Source: Rhodococcus sp. ARC_M6
GTDB taxonomy: Bacteria; Actinomycetota; Actinomycetes; Mycobacteriales; Mycobacteriaceae
Reading direction: 5' to 3'
NCBI RefSeq assembly: GCF_022810305.1
Contig: NZ_JALGQH010000024.1
Location: 28,941 to 92,940, forward strand
Length of the DNA stretch: 64,000 bases
Shown: positions 1 through 8,376 of the stretch, piece after piece
Layout: each line of letters begins with the position of its first letter
Numbering within the stretch: position 1 is the stretch's first letter
Made by a program: the position numbers and the translations under genes
Notes under the pieces: model-generated
The model's database searches: none
Told to the model about the DNA's origin: nothing
The model's input: the letters and a program-made list of their open reading frames with translations, nothing else

Positions 1-111
1 TGGTTGTCGATTCCATCCCCGCAGCTCACCGTCCCCGTACATTGCTGCCTGTGGATAGAGGGAGACTCCGGACCGCGTACTCAGCGCGATCAATGCTGCG
101 AGGGAAACCGA

Positions 112-399
112 TCAGCTGCGGAGAGAACGTGCGGCAGGCACATCGGTAGGACTGTTGACGGCAGGAAAGCGGCGTACCAGTTGCTCAACCAGAGCGTGCA
201 CCCCATGAAGGTCCTTGCGCAGAGCCGCCGCATCGGTGCGCGCAGCCGACGCCAACACCGGTGCGACCGGACGCGCACCCCGCACCAGCCGCAGCGCGGA
301 TTCGATGCGCTCCGACAACTCGTCGATCTCCGAATTCAACAGAGCCAGAAACACTCTCGCCTGCGCAACATCGGACTCTTCTGCCGCGGACACAGCCAT
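112..399 (-). CDS. small hypothetical protein
   Basis: A 95-residue protein of unknown function, rich in Ala, Leu, Glu and Arg and predicted to be largely helical. There is no signal peptide or membrane segment. Its ATG shares one base with the stop of the upstream gene at 399-602, so the two are probably co-translated. That neighbour is a three-helix-bundle-type small protein, and both may be cytoplasmic oligomerising proteins. I do not recognise a named family, and no catalytic motif is visible. Confidence 0.5.
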   Translation of the reverse strand: MAVSAAEESDVAQARVFLALLNSEIDELSERIESALRLVRGARPVAPVLASAARTDAAALRKDLHGVHALVEQLVRRFPAVNSPTDVPAARSLRS

Positions 400-602
400 T
401 ATGAAGCGACCAGCGAGGAAAGTTTCTCACCCGCCATGCGCTCGACGAGCAGAGGAACAAAATCACGCACCTTGTGACCGTCGAAATGAGCATGAGCAGA
501 CGCAACAGCGTCCGCAACGACATCAGCCGATATCGACGGATACTTCACCGACAACCGCGTCACCGCATGAGCGATCAGTCGTTCTTCCTCTTCGGTTTTC
601 AT
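399..602 (-). CDS. three-helix bundle dimerization domain protein
   Basis: A 67-residue protein whose pattern (acidic start, then HAVTRLSVKYP, then HAHFDGHKVRDFVPLLVER) matches the small actinobacterial proteins annotated as three-helix bundle dimerization domain proteins. Such proteins are common in mycobacteria and rhodococci. Their biochemical role is not well established. The gene starts at ATG (602 downwards) and overlaps the next gene by one base, suggesting a two-gene unit. The family call rests on remembered sequence pattern and is fairly secure; the function is unknown. Confidence 0.7.
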   Translation of the reverse strand: MKTEEEERLIAHAVTRLSVKYPSISADVVADAVASAHAHFDGHKVRDFVPLLVERMAGEKLSSLVAS

Positions 603-971
603 CGGTAAATACTGCGCCCCACCTGCCCATAGTTCAACAGGAGACGACTATCGACTACGCGCAACGATCAGCACCTAGTCACGCTGCGCTGCCACGAGCC
701 GAAACCGACCGCCGAGGTCGCCCCACACCGGCGACGGGTGCGCGGAACCGGGATGCGATCCTCACGCAATCTCTCACCCTGAAACCATGAGCACCGTCCC
801 GTCGTCGTGACCGAACACGGCCGCAACGCCGCGTTCTGCGACCTGATGGCGCGCACCGGCCTCCGGTTGGGGGTGTACAGCCGGAGATATTTACCCGGTT
901 CGATCACGTCTCCGACTGCCGCCACGGACGGCACAGCGCTCTGCCGATCGCGGATCGGCTAGAGGGACACG
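603..971. other. intergenic stretch without a convincing gene
   Basis: This 369-base stretch between the small-protein pair and the thioesterase gene holds no gene I can support. The short open frames in it have no ribosome binding site and no recognisable product. On the plus strand, 793-870 encodes RPVVVTEHGRNAAF, faintly like the core of a Phd-type antitoxin, but a stop lies only a few codons upstream. It may be a decayed remnant. Confidence 0.4.
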
Positions 972-1565
972 TCAGGGACTGTCCATCTGAGGGCCTTGTT
1001 GGTCTTCGTGTGTAGTGGGCGCGGTCGCCGCCGAGGCGTTGTGTCGGGGGGTCAGGAAGTGGTCGATGTCGACGATGAGGAACAGTGCGGTGGCGGTAGT
1101 GACCACGTGGGCGTGGTTGTTTTCGATGGTGGCTCGCAGGTGTAGTTTGCGGCCTGCGCGGGAGTGGATGTGAGAGCGGAGGGTGTAGGGGGTGTCGAGC
1201 AGGACCGGGGCGAGGTAGTCGATAGCGAGGTGGCGGGTGACGGCGAGCTCTCCCACGGTGTAGAGCAGAAACCCGAACAAGTCGTCGAGGACGGTGGCGA
1301 CCGCGCCCCCGTGGGCAATCGCTGGGGCGCCGACATGGCGGGAATCGAAGCTGTGGTGGGCGTAGACGCCGTGTGCGTCGCGTCGGACGCGCAACTGGTG
1401 GCCGTGAGGGTTAGCCGGTCCGCAACCAAGGCAGTGGGGGTGGTGAGGCGGCAGGTCGACGTGTTCGGGCGGCGCCACAGCGAAGGTACGGATCCAGTCC
1501 TCGGCCTCGAAAGGTTCGGGGCCGGCGGTCTCGGGTGTGTTGGTGTTGGGTGTGTGCTCGGTCAT
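972..1565 (-). CDS. PaaI-type hotdog thioesterase, copy 1
   Basis: A 197-residue protein of the PaaI/YbgC hotdog-fold acyl-CoA thioesterase superfamily. The core has the conserved HGGAVATVLDDLFGFL helix, where the family's active-site Asp/Glu usually lies, followed by a strand with DYLAPVLLDTPY. The N-terminal HHPHCLGCGPANPHG segment, with two Cys and several His, is shared by all three thioesterases in this window. Its ATG overlaps the stop of the universal stress protein gene by 4 nt, and the exporter gene is further upstream, so it ends a three-gene operon. It probably hydrolyses acyl-CoA or aryl-CoA esters; the substrate is unknown. The last ~35 residues are an extension absent from the other two copies. 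Confidence 0.8.
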   Translation of the reverse strand: MTEHTPNTNTPETAGPEPFEAEDWIRTFAVAPPEHVDLPPHHPHCLGCGPANPHGHQLRVRRDAHGVYAHHSFDSRHVGAPAIAHGGAVATVLDDLFGFLLYTVGELAVTRHLAIDYLAPVLLDTPYTLRSHIHSRAGRKLHLRATIENNHAHVVTTATALFLIVDIDHFLTPRHNASAATAPTTHEDQQGPQMDSP

Positions 1566-2008
1566 GGACGCCTTCCGTAGGTGTCCTCACCATTAGCAAT
1601 GAGGATGTCGCAGTGGGCTTTGTGGGCAAGCTCGGCCGGCGAGGTGAATAGCAGCCGGGCCTGTGGTGACCGGTGGGGGTTCGCGGTGATGATGAGGTCG
1701 TCGGCGGTCGGGCCGGCTAGGTGAAACAGTGCGCGGACGGTGGGCTCGGGCAGGATGCGAGTTTCGATGTCGACGGCGCCGTGGGCGATCGCATGTTGGT
1801 GCGCGGTGCGCAGGATGGCGTCGGTGGGTGTGGTACCTCGCAGCCGGTCGACGTCAGTACCGAGTGCGCGTTCGTCGATGTCGTGACGGGCGCAGATGAT
1901 CAGGAGTCGGGCGTGGGTGACGTGAGCCAGCTCGGCGGCGTGGTCGACCACGCGGTAGGAGTAGTCGGATCCGTCGGTGTCGACGAGGATCGTGCGATAG
2001 GCCGTCAT
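1562..2008 (-). CDS. universal stress protein (UspA family)
   Basis: A 148-residue single-domain Usp protein. The N-terminus YRTILVDTDGSDYS is the typical first strand and nucleotide-contacting loop, and the C-terminal part ends in a Usp-like helix and strand. The usual ATP-binding G-2x-G-9x-G-S/T signature is not clean: the segment is NPHRSPQARLLFTSPAEL, which keeps only the SPAEL part. It may therefore be a non-ATP-binding type. It lies 13 nt after the exporter gene and overlaps the thioesterase gene by 4 nt. The right-hand paralogous module lacks this gene. Confidence 0.8.
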   Translation of the reverse strand: MTAYRTILVDTDGSDYSYRVVDHAAELAHVTHARLLIICARHDIDERALGTDVDRLRGTTPTDAILRTAHQHAIAHGAVDIETRILPEPTVRALFHLAGPTADDLIITANPHRSPQARLLFTSPAELAHKAHCDILIANGEDTYGRRP

Positions 2009-2021
2009 GATGGGGCCTCTT

Positions 2022-3605
2022 TCACGAGAAGGGGGTGTTCGAGCGGGGAGGGGTGTTCGTGTGAGTGCGTGACGCGCGGGAGCGGCGGGTGGTGGGGCCG
2101 GGAGAGAGGACTGCCAGCACGATCGCCCCGGCGGCGGTGAGGGCGGCCAGCGTGAGCGCGGCCTGGCTGCTGCCGTGCACGAACGCTGCCTTGGCGAACT
2201 CGGCCAGCGGTTGGGCCGCCGGTCCGGCCTGGTCAGCGACCTGCAGAGCAGCGGCCAGGGAATCGGCGACCGGGCCGCGGGCGGGCTCGGGAAGCTGGGG
2301 CAGAGCGGGCTGGATGTGGTGGGTATAGCCTGCGGCGAGCACGCTGCCAGCCACGGCGATCCCGATCGCGGCGCCGATCTCGCGGGCAGCGTCGTTGACC
2401 GCGGCGGCGACCCCCTGTTTGGCCGCAGGGGTGTCGGCGACGATGGCGTAGGTCGCCGGGGCGGTGCACAATCCCAGACCCGCGCTCATGATCAGCAGCG
2501 GCCACAGCAGGCCAGGATAGTCCGCGACCACGGTCAACCGGCTTACCAGCACCAGTCCGGCAGCGATGGCAAGCAGTCCTGAGACGGTCATCACTTTCAA
2601 CCCGACGAGGCTCGACAACCACGGTGCGATTACCGAGATCACGACCAGCGGCACCACCATCGGCGCCAACGCCAGTGCCGAGGCCAGCGGCCCATAGCCG
2701 AGGATCAGCTGCAGGTACTGCACCAACAGCAGGAACACTCCGAAGGTAACCAGGAACTGGATGGTCACCGACAGCGAGCCGGCACCGAAACCGCGGCGGG
2801 CGAACAACCGCACGTCCAGCAGTGGCGCAGAAGACCGCAGCTCTACGATCACAAACACCACCGCTGCCAGGAGACCGACCCCGGCGATAGCGGCGACGAG
2901 CTGGTCGGCCCAGCCCCGCGCGGGAACCTCGATCGCGGCGAACACGATCGCCGCGATCGCGACGGCCACCACCGCCGCACCCACCCAGTCCACCGGGGGA
3001 TGCTCGCTCTCTCGGGACTCGGCGATAGTGCACGCCAACCCCGCCAGCACCACCCCCGCCACGGTCAACCCGACGAACACCGAAGGCCATGACCACCGCT
3101 CGAGCAGTACCCCGGCGCCGAGGATGCCCAGCACTGCCCCTGACCCCGCAACTCCGGCCCACACCCCCACCGCCCGGCCACGATGGGCAGCGGCGAACCC
3201 CGCGGTCAGGATCGACAGCGTCGAAGGCATCACCAGCGCCGCGCCCACCCCGGCCAGCGCGCGCGCTGCGATCAGCCACACCGGGTCGGCCAGCAGCAGC
3301 GGCAGCGCCGACGCGACCGAGAACACCGCCAGCCCCGTGACCAGCACACCGCGACGCCCGTAACGGTCACCGATTGCTCCGGCAGGCAGCACAAGACACG
3401 CCAGCACCAGCGTGTAACCGTCGACGATCCAGGTCAACTGGGCTTGCGTCGCCCCGGTCTCGACCGCGATCTGCGGCAACGCCGAGTACAACGCCGCCAT
3501 GGCCGCGACCACCAGCGCCACCGCCAGGCACGACACCGTCAGCATCCACCACTCGGCCCTGGTCCACCCGTCGATCTCAACAGCGCCCGTCCCAGGTGTG
3601 TCCAC
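2022..3605 (-). CDS. MFS drug:H+ antiporter, DHA2 family, copy 1
   Basis: A 14-TM major facilitator of the EmrB/QacA (DHA2) type, 527 residues from the GTG at 3605. That start is preceded by GGGAGG at good spacing; the open frame continues upstream but that part is not protein-like. Motif A appears as GAIGDRYGRRGVLV after TM2, and the motif C-type segment GAVLGILGAGVL follows in TM5. It should export hydrophobic compounds using proton-motive force. It is clearly paralogous to the exporter at 18819-20372, with long identical stretches. It heads an operon with usp and thioesterase and is divergent from a truncated TetR gene, with a palindromic operator between them. Confidence 0.88.
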   Translation of the reverse strand: MDTPGTGAVEIDGWTRAEWWMLTVSCLAVALVVAAMAALYSALPQIAVETGATQAQLTWIVDGYTLVLACLVLPAGAIGDRYGRRGVLVTGLAVFSVASALPLLLADPVWLIAARALAGVGAALVMPSTLSILTAGFAAAHRGRAVGVWAGVAGSGAVLGILGAGVLLERWSWPSVFVGLTVAGVVLAGLACTIAESRESEHPPVDWVGAAVVAVAIAAIVFAAIEVPARGWADQLVAAIAGVGLLAAVVFVIVELRSSAPLLDVRLFARRGFGAGSLSVTIQFLVTFGVFLLLVQYLQLILGYGPLASALALAPMVVPLVVISVIAPWLSSLVGLKVMTVSGLLAIAAGLVLVSRLTVVADYPGLLWPLLIMSAGLGLCTAPATYAIVADTPAAKQGVAAAVNDAAREIGAAIGIAVAGSVLAAGYTHHIQPALPQLPEPARGPVADSLAAALQVADQAGPAAQPLAEFAKAAFVHGSSQAALTLAALTAAGAIVLAVLSPGPTTRRSRASRTHTNTPPRSNTPFS

Positions 3606-3632
3606 CGGCGCCTCCCAACTCAAAGACCAACA

Positions 3633-3660
3633 GTCTCGGTACGAGACCATTCGTATCATA
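3633..3660. promoter_or_regulatory. palindromic operator, copy 1
   Basis: The perfect inverted repeat GTCTCG-GTA-CGAGAC at 3633-3647 is followed by a conserved tail containing GTATCATA. The 28-base block differs at only three positions from the block at 20401-20428, which lies in the same place between an MFS gene and a divergent TetR gene. The position and symmetry indicate the TetR binding site overlapping the divergent promoters. Because the local TetR gene is broken, this operator would have to be bound by the intact paralogue. Confidence 0.72.
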
Positions 3661-3733
3661 GTGGTGGGGGCTCGGGATAGAGTCGACACATACGCCCAGG
3701 GCTGAACGAGACGAATCGGAGGAGCGCGCTCCC

Positions 3734-3841
3734 ATGACCGCCCCGGACCACGCCACGACCGACTCACTCACCGCAGTCGACGAGCAGGCCGATCCGCGGC
3801 TAGCACGCTCACGCAACCGGTTACTCGACGCGGCCGCGCCC
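3734..3841 (+). pseudogene. truncated TetR-family regulator
   Basis: The frame starts at ATG 3734 after GGAGGA and encodes DPRLARSRNRLLDAA, matching the N-terminus of the intact regulator at 20499-21203. Homology stops near 3840. The frame continues to 3958 as low-complexity Arg/Pro-rich sequence with no helix-turn-helix. Only about 35 residues of the regulator survive, so the product cannot bind DNA as a TetR protein. The break point is probably an old deletion or insertion boundary at the left edge of the P450 cluster. Confidence 0.8.
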
Positions 3842-4247
3842 AACTTCGGGGGTGTCTTGACGTGCCCAAGCAGGCGTTCTCGAACAAAGGTGGTCGGCTG
3901 GCGCTCCGGCCCGCGGCCACAACTGCCGCAGCACCTGCCTTCAATCCGGAAAATCTAGGTTCCCATGCGGAGCTGTCACTTCCGAGAAAGATGATCATGC
4001 CCGAGCACATGCCCATGCCCACACAGCAGGCATAACCCCTCGCTTTGGCTGCAAAGTGCCCACGTCGACGCGGATTCCACCACTGATCACGCCGTTGCGG
4101 TGACCCCGAGACTCAGGAAGATCCTGTCGGACCGAAATCTTGGTCGGCCCCTGGAGTACCACTGATCTCATGCACTGGGAACGGCCCCACACTGATTTAC
4201 CGCATCCGCCAGCCCCCTCAACCCGTCGGAGACCGGGCGGCTCAGCG
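3842..4247. other. junction region without a gene
   Basis: About 400 bases lie between the TetR remnant and the end of the AraC regulator gene. No open frame here has a ribosome binding site and a recognisable product. I see no transposon end. The loss of the TetR sequence at its left border suggests that a rearrangement point lies here. Confidence 0.45.
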
Positions 4248-5249
4248 TCATGGATGCCGGAACTCGTTCGGAGAGCGGCCGGTCCATCGCTTGAAGGCGT
4301 GTGAGAAGTTGGTGAGGTCACTGTATCCGAGCTCCGTGGCGACCTCAGTCACCGACATTGATCGGTCGAGTAGCCGCAGCATCGCACGCTCGCGCAGGAA
4401 TGACTGGCGCAACTCGCGGAAAGTGGTCCCCTCTTCGGAGAGGCGCCGCTTGAGTGTGCTGACGGATATCGACAACTCGCGTGCGACCCAGTGGATACTC
4501 CCCTGTGCGGGCTCCTTCTCCAGCAGCCGTCTCGTCTTCTCCGAAAACGACGTGGTCCTGCCCCGCTGGTCGAGAGTTCGCTGCAGATCGCCGATGGCGA
4601 GTCGGTATGTGAGGGGATCGGAGAACCGGCAAACCTCGTTAAGCGTGTCCGCGGGAACATGAAGGAAGGACATCGGAGCGCCGAAAAACAGGCGCCCGGC
4701 TATTAAGTCCTCATGATTGGACAGGAGGGGCGGCACCGGCCAACTCAAGTGGAGTGTGACGGTAGGCATGTCGCCGGCGAGCATGTCAAGCAGTCGCAGT
4801 AGCGCCGACCCGCAGTAGGCGACGACCAGGCAGTCCAGGGCCGGATCGCTTGTGTGTGCGGTGAACCCGATGGTGAGGCCGTGGTCACTTGGATGGAACT
4901 GTGGACTGAGAGCTGTCGAGATCAACGGCAGATAGGTGAGCAACTCCACGATCTCGGCTACCGAGCCTGCGCTGACCAGCGGAGAACTCAACGGGCCGAA
5001 GGACGTCAACTGGGCCTGTTCAGCGAACGCAAAGCCGAGCAGTGTTGCCTGGTCGACGTCGAGTTCGGGGTAGACCTCCCGAAACCACCGTATGGGGGCC
5101 TGAACGTCGCGCTGAATCAGCGTCGCCTCGTCGGTTCCTTCGCGAGACATGATGTTGCGAAGCCGCGCGACGGCGTCTGGGTCGAATGCTTGGCGCTCGA
5201 GCAATTGCACGAACAGGAGCGGGGGCACACCCTCGTCATCGAGGATCAT
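4248..5249 (-). CDS. AraC-family transcriptional regulator
   Basis: A 333-residue regulator with an N-terminal arabinose-binding-type effector domain (about residues 15-200) and a C-terminal AraC/XylS double helix-turn-helix. The second HTH shows the family signature VTEVATELGYSDLTNFSHAFKRWTGRSPNEFR. It is divergent from the ferredoxin-CYP153-reductase operon, with about 130 bases between the starts. AraC regulators in this position are known to activate CYP153 operons in response to alkanes (CypR of Dietzia is the precedent). The role here is inferred from that arrangement. Confidence 0.85.
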   Translation of the reverse strand: MILDDEGVPPLLFVQLLERQAFDPDAVARLRNIMSREGTDEATLIQRDVQAPIRWFREVYPELDVDQATLLGFAFAEQAQLTSFGPLSSPLVSAGSVAEIVELLTYLPLISTALSPQFHPSDHGLTIGFTAHTSDPALDCLVVAYCGSALLRLLDMLAGDMPTVTLHLSWPVPPLLSNHEDLIAGRLFFGAPMSFLHVPADTLNEVCRFSDPLTYRLAIGDLQRTLDQRGRTTSFSEKTRRLLEKEPAQGSIHWVARELSISVSTLKRRLSEEGTTFRELRQSFLRERAMLRLLDRSMSVTEVATELGYSDLTNFSHAFKRWTGRSPNEFRHP

Positions 5250-5376
5250 TGGTTCACCAGATCCCTTTGAGCCGAATTCACAAGTTTCTGACTCCGCAGA
5301 ACATAGCCGTAGCGGTCATCCCCGACGACACTTTGATCAAGTTCCCAAGGCGAGGACAACGTATCAGGAGTTGGTT
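5250..5376. promoter_or_regulatory. divergent promoter region, AraC regulator / CYP153 operon
   Basis: The 127-base gap between the divergent AraC regulator and ferredoxin genes must hold both promoters and the activator site. No convincing -35/-10 pair or clear direct repeat could be assigned by eye. The ferredoxin ribosome binding site CAGGAG sits at 5365-5370. Confidence 0.5.
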
Positions 5377-5697
5377 ATGGCAGTTGTCACCTTTGTCTCA
5401 CACGACGGCAAGAAGCACGAGGTCCCTTTCCAAGAAGGACAGTCGCTGATGCAGGTCGCGACCAACAATGCAGTGCCCGGCATCGACGGCGACTGCGGAG
5501 GCGAGGCCGCGTGCGGCACCTGCCATGTGATCGTCGATCCGCAGTGGTCCGAGGAGGTGGGCCTCTCCGGCTCCGACGAGGAGGAGATGCTCGCGATGAA
5601 CCCTGAGCGTCAACCGACCTCTCGACTGTCCTGCCAGATTCCGGTCTCCGAGGCGTGGGACGGCCTGACCGTCCTAATGCCTGAGTTTCAGATGTGA
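5377..5697 (+). CDS. [2Fe-2S] ferredoxin, adrenodoxin/putidaredoxin type
   Basis: A 106-residue electron carrier. The cluster ligands are visible as C-x5-C-x2-C (DCGGEAACGTC, residues ~40-49) plus a fourth Cys in SRLSCQIPV about 36 residues later, the classic vertebrate-type/putidaredoxin spacing. The start is ATG 5377, six bases after CAGGAG; upstream in-frame ATGs have no ribosome binding site and add non-homologous sequence. It is followed at 24 bases by CYP153 and then by the reductase. In CYP153 systems this protein passes electrons from the reductase to the P450 heme. Confidence 0.92.
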   Translation: MAVVTFVSHDGKKHEVPFQEGQSLMQVATNNAVPGIDGDCGGEAACGTCHVIVDPQWSEEVGLSGSDEEEMLAMNPERQPTSRLSCQIPVSEAWDGLTVLMPEFQM

Positions 5698-5721
5698 CGA
5701 CGAGAGAGACGATAAGACGCA

Positions 5722-7110
5722 ATGAAGTTTTCTGAGGCAATCGCCGCTAAGGTTCAGTCGACTATCCCGATGGAGCGGCAGATCCAGGGCGCACAACTGT
5801 ACGACAAGACGCGGCGATGGGTGACCGGAGCGAACGGAGAGAGGCTTTTCATCGAGAGCCCCATCCCTCCTGTGGAGGACGTCGAACTCGCCGACATCGA
5901 CCTCAGCAACCCTTTCCTCTATCGCCAGGGGCGCTGGCAGTCGTACTTCGAGCGCGTACGCAACGAGGCTCCGGTCCACTACCAGCCTAACAGTCCGTTC
6001 GGGCCGTTCTGGTCCGTCACAAGGCATGCCGACATAATGGCCGTCGACAAGAACCACGAGGTCTTCTCCGCCGAGCCGTTGATCGTCATCGGGGTTCCAC
6101 CTCGTTTTCTTGATATCGAGATGTTCATAGCGATGGATCCGCCACGACACGACGCGCAGCGGGCCGCTGTCCAAGGCGTGGTCGCACCGAAGAACCTGCG
6201 TGAGATGGAGGGTCTGATTCGATCGCGCGTCCAGGAGGTGCTGGACAACCTGCCCGTGGATCAGCCGTTCGACTGGGTCCAGAACGTCTCGGTCGAGTTG
6301 ACCGCTCGGATGCTTGCGACCCTCCTGGACTTTCCCTACGAGCAGCGCCGCAAGCTCGCTTACTGGTCTGATCTCGCATCCTCGATGGAGCAAGCCAACG
6401 GCGGCCCCTCGGACAATGACGAGGTGTTCCGCGGCATGCGCGACATGGCGCGAGGTCTCAGCACTCTCTGGCGCGACAAGGCTGCCCGGACAGCTGCCGG
6501 GGAGGAACCCGGATTCGACTTGATCACCCTGTTGCAGAGCAACGAAGACACCAAGGATCTGATCGACCGACCGATGGAGTTCCTGGGCAACCTTGTGTTG
6601 CTGATCGTCGGAGGCAACGACACGACGCGGAACTCGATGAGCGGCGGTGTTCTCGCGTTGAACCGGTTCCCTGACCAGTTCGAGAAGCTGAAGGCGAACC
6701 CTGACCTGATCCCCAATATGGTCTCGGAGATCATTCGGTGGCAAACACCGTTGGCCTACATGCGCCGGATCGCCAAGGCCGACACCGTGCTGAACGGGCA
6801 GTTCATCCGCAAGGGCGACAAGGTAGTGATGTGGTACGCCTCAGGCAACCGTGATGAGCGGATGTTCGATCGGCCCGACGACTTCATCATCGACCGGGCC
6901 AACGCTCGCAACCACATCTCCTTCGGCTTCGGTGTCCACCGCTGCATGGGCAACCGACTGGCGGAATTACAGCTGCGGATTCTCTGGGAAGAGTTGCTTT
7001 CTCGCTTCGAAAAGATCGAGGTCGTCGGCGAGCCCGAGTATGTGCAGTCCAACTTTGTCAGGGGCATCAGCAAGATGATGGTCCGTCTCACCCCGAAATC
7101 CGACGTATGA
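5722..7110 (+). CDS. cytochrome P450 CYP153, alkane terminal hydroxylase
   Basis: A 462-residue soluble bacterial P450. The heme loop is FGFGVHRCMGNRLAELQLR with the Cys ligand near residue 405, the I-helix is VGGNDTTRNSMSGGVLALN, and the K-helix ExxR is EIIRWQ. The I-helix text and the segment after the heme Cys are characteristic of CYP153. Members hydroxylate the terminal carbon of medium-chain alkanes and some cyclic or fatty substrates. The gene is flanked by a ferredoxin gene and, with a 4-nt overlap, a ferredoxin reductase gene, the standard three-component operon known as ahpGHI in Mycobacterium HXN-1500. Chain-length preference cannot be read by eye. Confidence 0.93.
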   Translation: MKFSEAIAAKVQSTIPMERQIQGAQLYDKTRRWVTGANGERLFIESPIPPVEDVELADIDLSNPFLYRQGRWQSYFERVRNEAPVHYQPNSPFGPFWSVTRHADIMAVDKNHEVFSAEPLIVIGVPPRFLDIEMFIAMDPPRHDAQRAAVQGVVAPKNLREMEGLIRSRVQEVLDNLPVDQPFDWVQNVSVELTARMLATLLDFPYEQRRKLAYWSDLASSMEQANGGPSDNDEVFRGMRDMARGLSTLWRDKAARTAAGEEPGFDLITLLQSNEDTKDLIDRPMEFLGNLVLLIVGGNDTTRNSMSGGVLALNRFPDQFEKLKANPDLIPNMVSEIIRWQTPLAYMRRIAKADTVLNGQFIRKGDKVVMWYASGNRDERMFDRPDDFIIDRANARNHISFGFGVHRCMGNRLAELQLRILWEELLSRFEKIEVVGEPEYVQSNFVRGISKMMVRLTPKSDV

Positions 7111-8309
7111 CCTTACATCGGGCCCTCGTCGTCGGGGCCAGCCATGCCGGAGCCCAACTCGCGGCCAGTCTTCGACAGGAAGGGTGGACCGGCGAGATCG
7201 TTCTCATCGGCGATGAGTCGACGTTGCCCTACCAACGCCCTCCTTTGTCGAAGGCGTACCTGGCCGGGAAGAGCACACTCGACGAGCTTGCGATCCGCAA
7301 TGCCGATTTCTATAGCAAGCAGGGAATCCAAGTCCTGAATGCGACGGTGGAGGCGATCGACCGCTCGGGTGGTCATCTCTCACTGAGTACCGGCGGCGCA
7401 CTAGCTTACGACCAGCTTGCGCTGTGCACTGGCGCCCGCCCTCGGCGACTCCCCACCCCGGGAGCCAACTTGGCCGGAGTCTACTACTTACGCACAGTCG
7501 CAGACGTCGAGATGATCCGAGTGGCCGCCCACGCAGGACGTCGGGCAGTGATCATCGGCGGCGGTTACATCGGACTGGAGACGGCTGCCTCGTTGCGTGC
7601 ACTGGGGCTGGAGGTCACCGTGCTCGAGGCGACTGGGCGCGTCCTTGAGCGGGTCACTGCCCCCGAAGTATCAGCGTTCTTCGACCGTATTCACCGGCAG
7701 GAGGGCGTGAAAATCCGGACGGGTGTGCTGGTCGAGGTTCTGTCCGGCGAGGACAGGGTCCGTGAAGTAGTTCTGTCCGGTGGCGAGTCAATTCCCGCTG
7801 ACCTCGTCATTGTCGGCATCGGCGTTGAGCCGAACACCGATCTTGCCGCCGCCGCAGGTCTGGTCATTGATAACGGCGTCGTGATCGACGACCAGGCCCG
7901 GACCAGCGACCCCGACATCGTGGCCGCCGGGGATTGCGCAAGCCACAGCATGGCTCGCTACAGCCGCCCTCTACGCCTGGAGTCTGTGCCGAGCGCGCAC
8001 GAGCAAGCCAAGGTCGCTGCCGCGACGGTGTGTGGGAAGTCCAAGAAGATAGCGGCGCTTCCATGGTTCTGGTCGGATCAATATGATCTCAAGCTCCAGA
8101 TCGCCGGTCTGAACACCGGTTACGACGAAGTCATCCTCAGCGGAGACCCGACCCGAGACCGCGACTTCACCTGCTTCTACCTCCGTGAGGGAGAGCTTAT
8201 TGGCGCCGACTGCATCAACCGCCCCCGTGACTTCATGTTCAGCAAGCGGGTAATCACGCAGCAACTCCCCATCGACCGAACTGAACTGGCGCTTGCCAGC
8301 TCCGCCTGA
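7107..8309 (+). CDS. FAD-dependent ferredoxin reductase
   Basis: A 400-residue putidaredoxin-reductase-like flavoprotein. The N-terminal FAD-binding motif is VVGASHAGAQLAASLR, the central NAD(P)H motif is VIIGGGYIGLETAASL (residues ~147-162), and the second FAD motif is DPDIVAAGDCASH. A C-terminal reductase domain follows. It transfers electrons from NAD(P)H to the ferredoxin encoded two genes upstream. The ATG at 7107 overlaps the stop of CYP153, implying coupled translation. As the only reductase in the cluster, it probably also serves the other two P450s. Confidence 0.92.
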   Translation: MTLHRALVVGASHAGAQLAASLRQEGWTGEIVLIGDESTLPYQRPPLSKAYLAGKSTLDELAIRNADFYSKQGIQVLNATVEAIDRSGGHLSLSTGGALAYDQLALCTGARPRRLPTPGANLAGVYYLRTVADVEMIRVAAHAGRRAVIIGGGYIGLETAASLRALGLEVTVLEATGRVLERVTAPEVSAFFDRIHRQEGVKIRTGVLVEVLSGEDRVREVVLSGGESIPADLVIVGIGVEPNTDLAAAAGLVIDNGVVIDDQARTSDPDIVAAGDCASHSMARYSRPLRLESVPSAHEQAKVAAATVCGKSKKIAALPWFWSDQYDLKLQIAGLNTGYDEVILSGDPTRDRDFTCFYLREGELIGADCINRPRDFMFSKRVITQQLPIDRTELALASSA

Positions 8310-8376
8310 GATGACGGGTCTTCGGGCGATGGGTACGAAATGGTGAGTGCGGGCTGCGTTTCGGAAAGGAACACAA

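Noticed and set aside
786..962. Phd-antitoxin-like peptide RPVVVTEHGRNAAF on the plus strand
   Set aside because: The frame is closed by a stop a few codons upstream, has no start site or ribosome binding site, and the likeness is limited to about ten residues.
5674..6744. Long minus-strand open frame (356 codons) opposite CYP153
   Set aside because: It is the antisense of a clear P450 gene, has no recognisable domain and reflects high GC codon bias.
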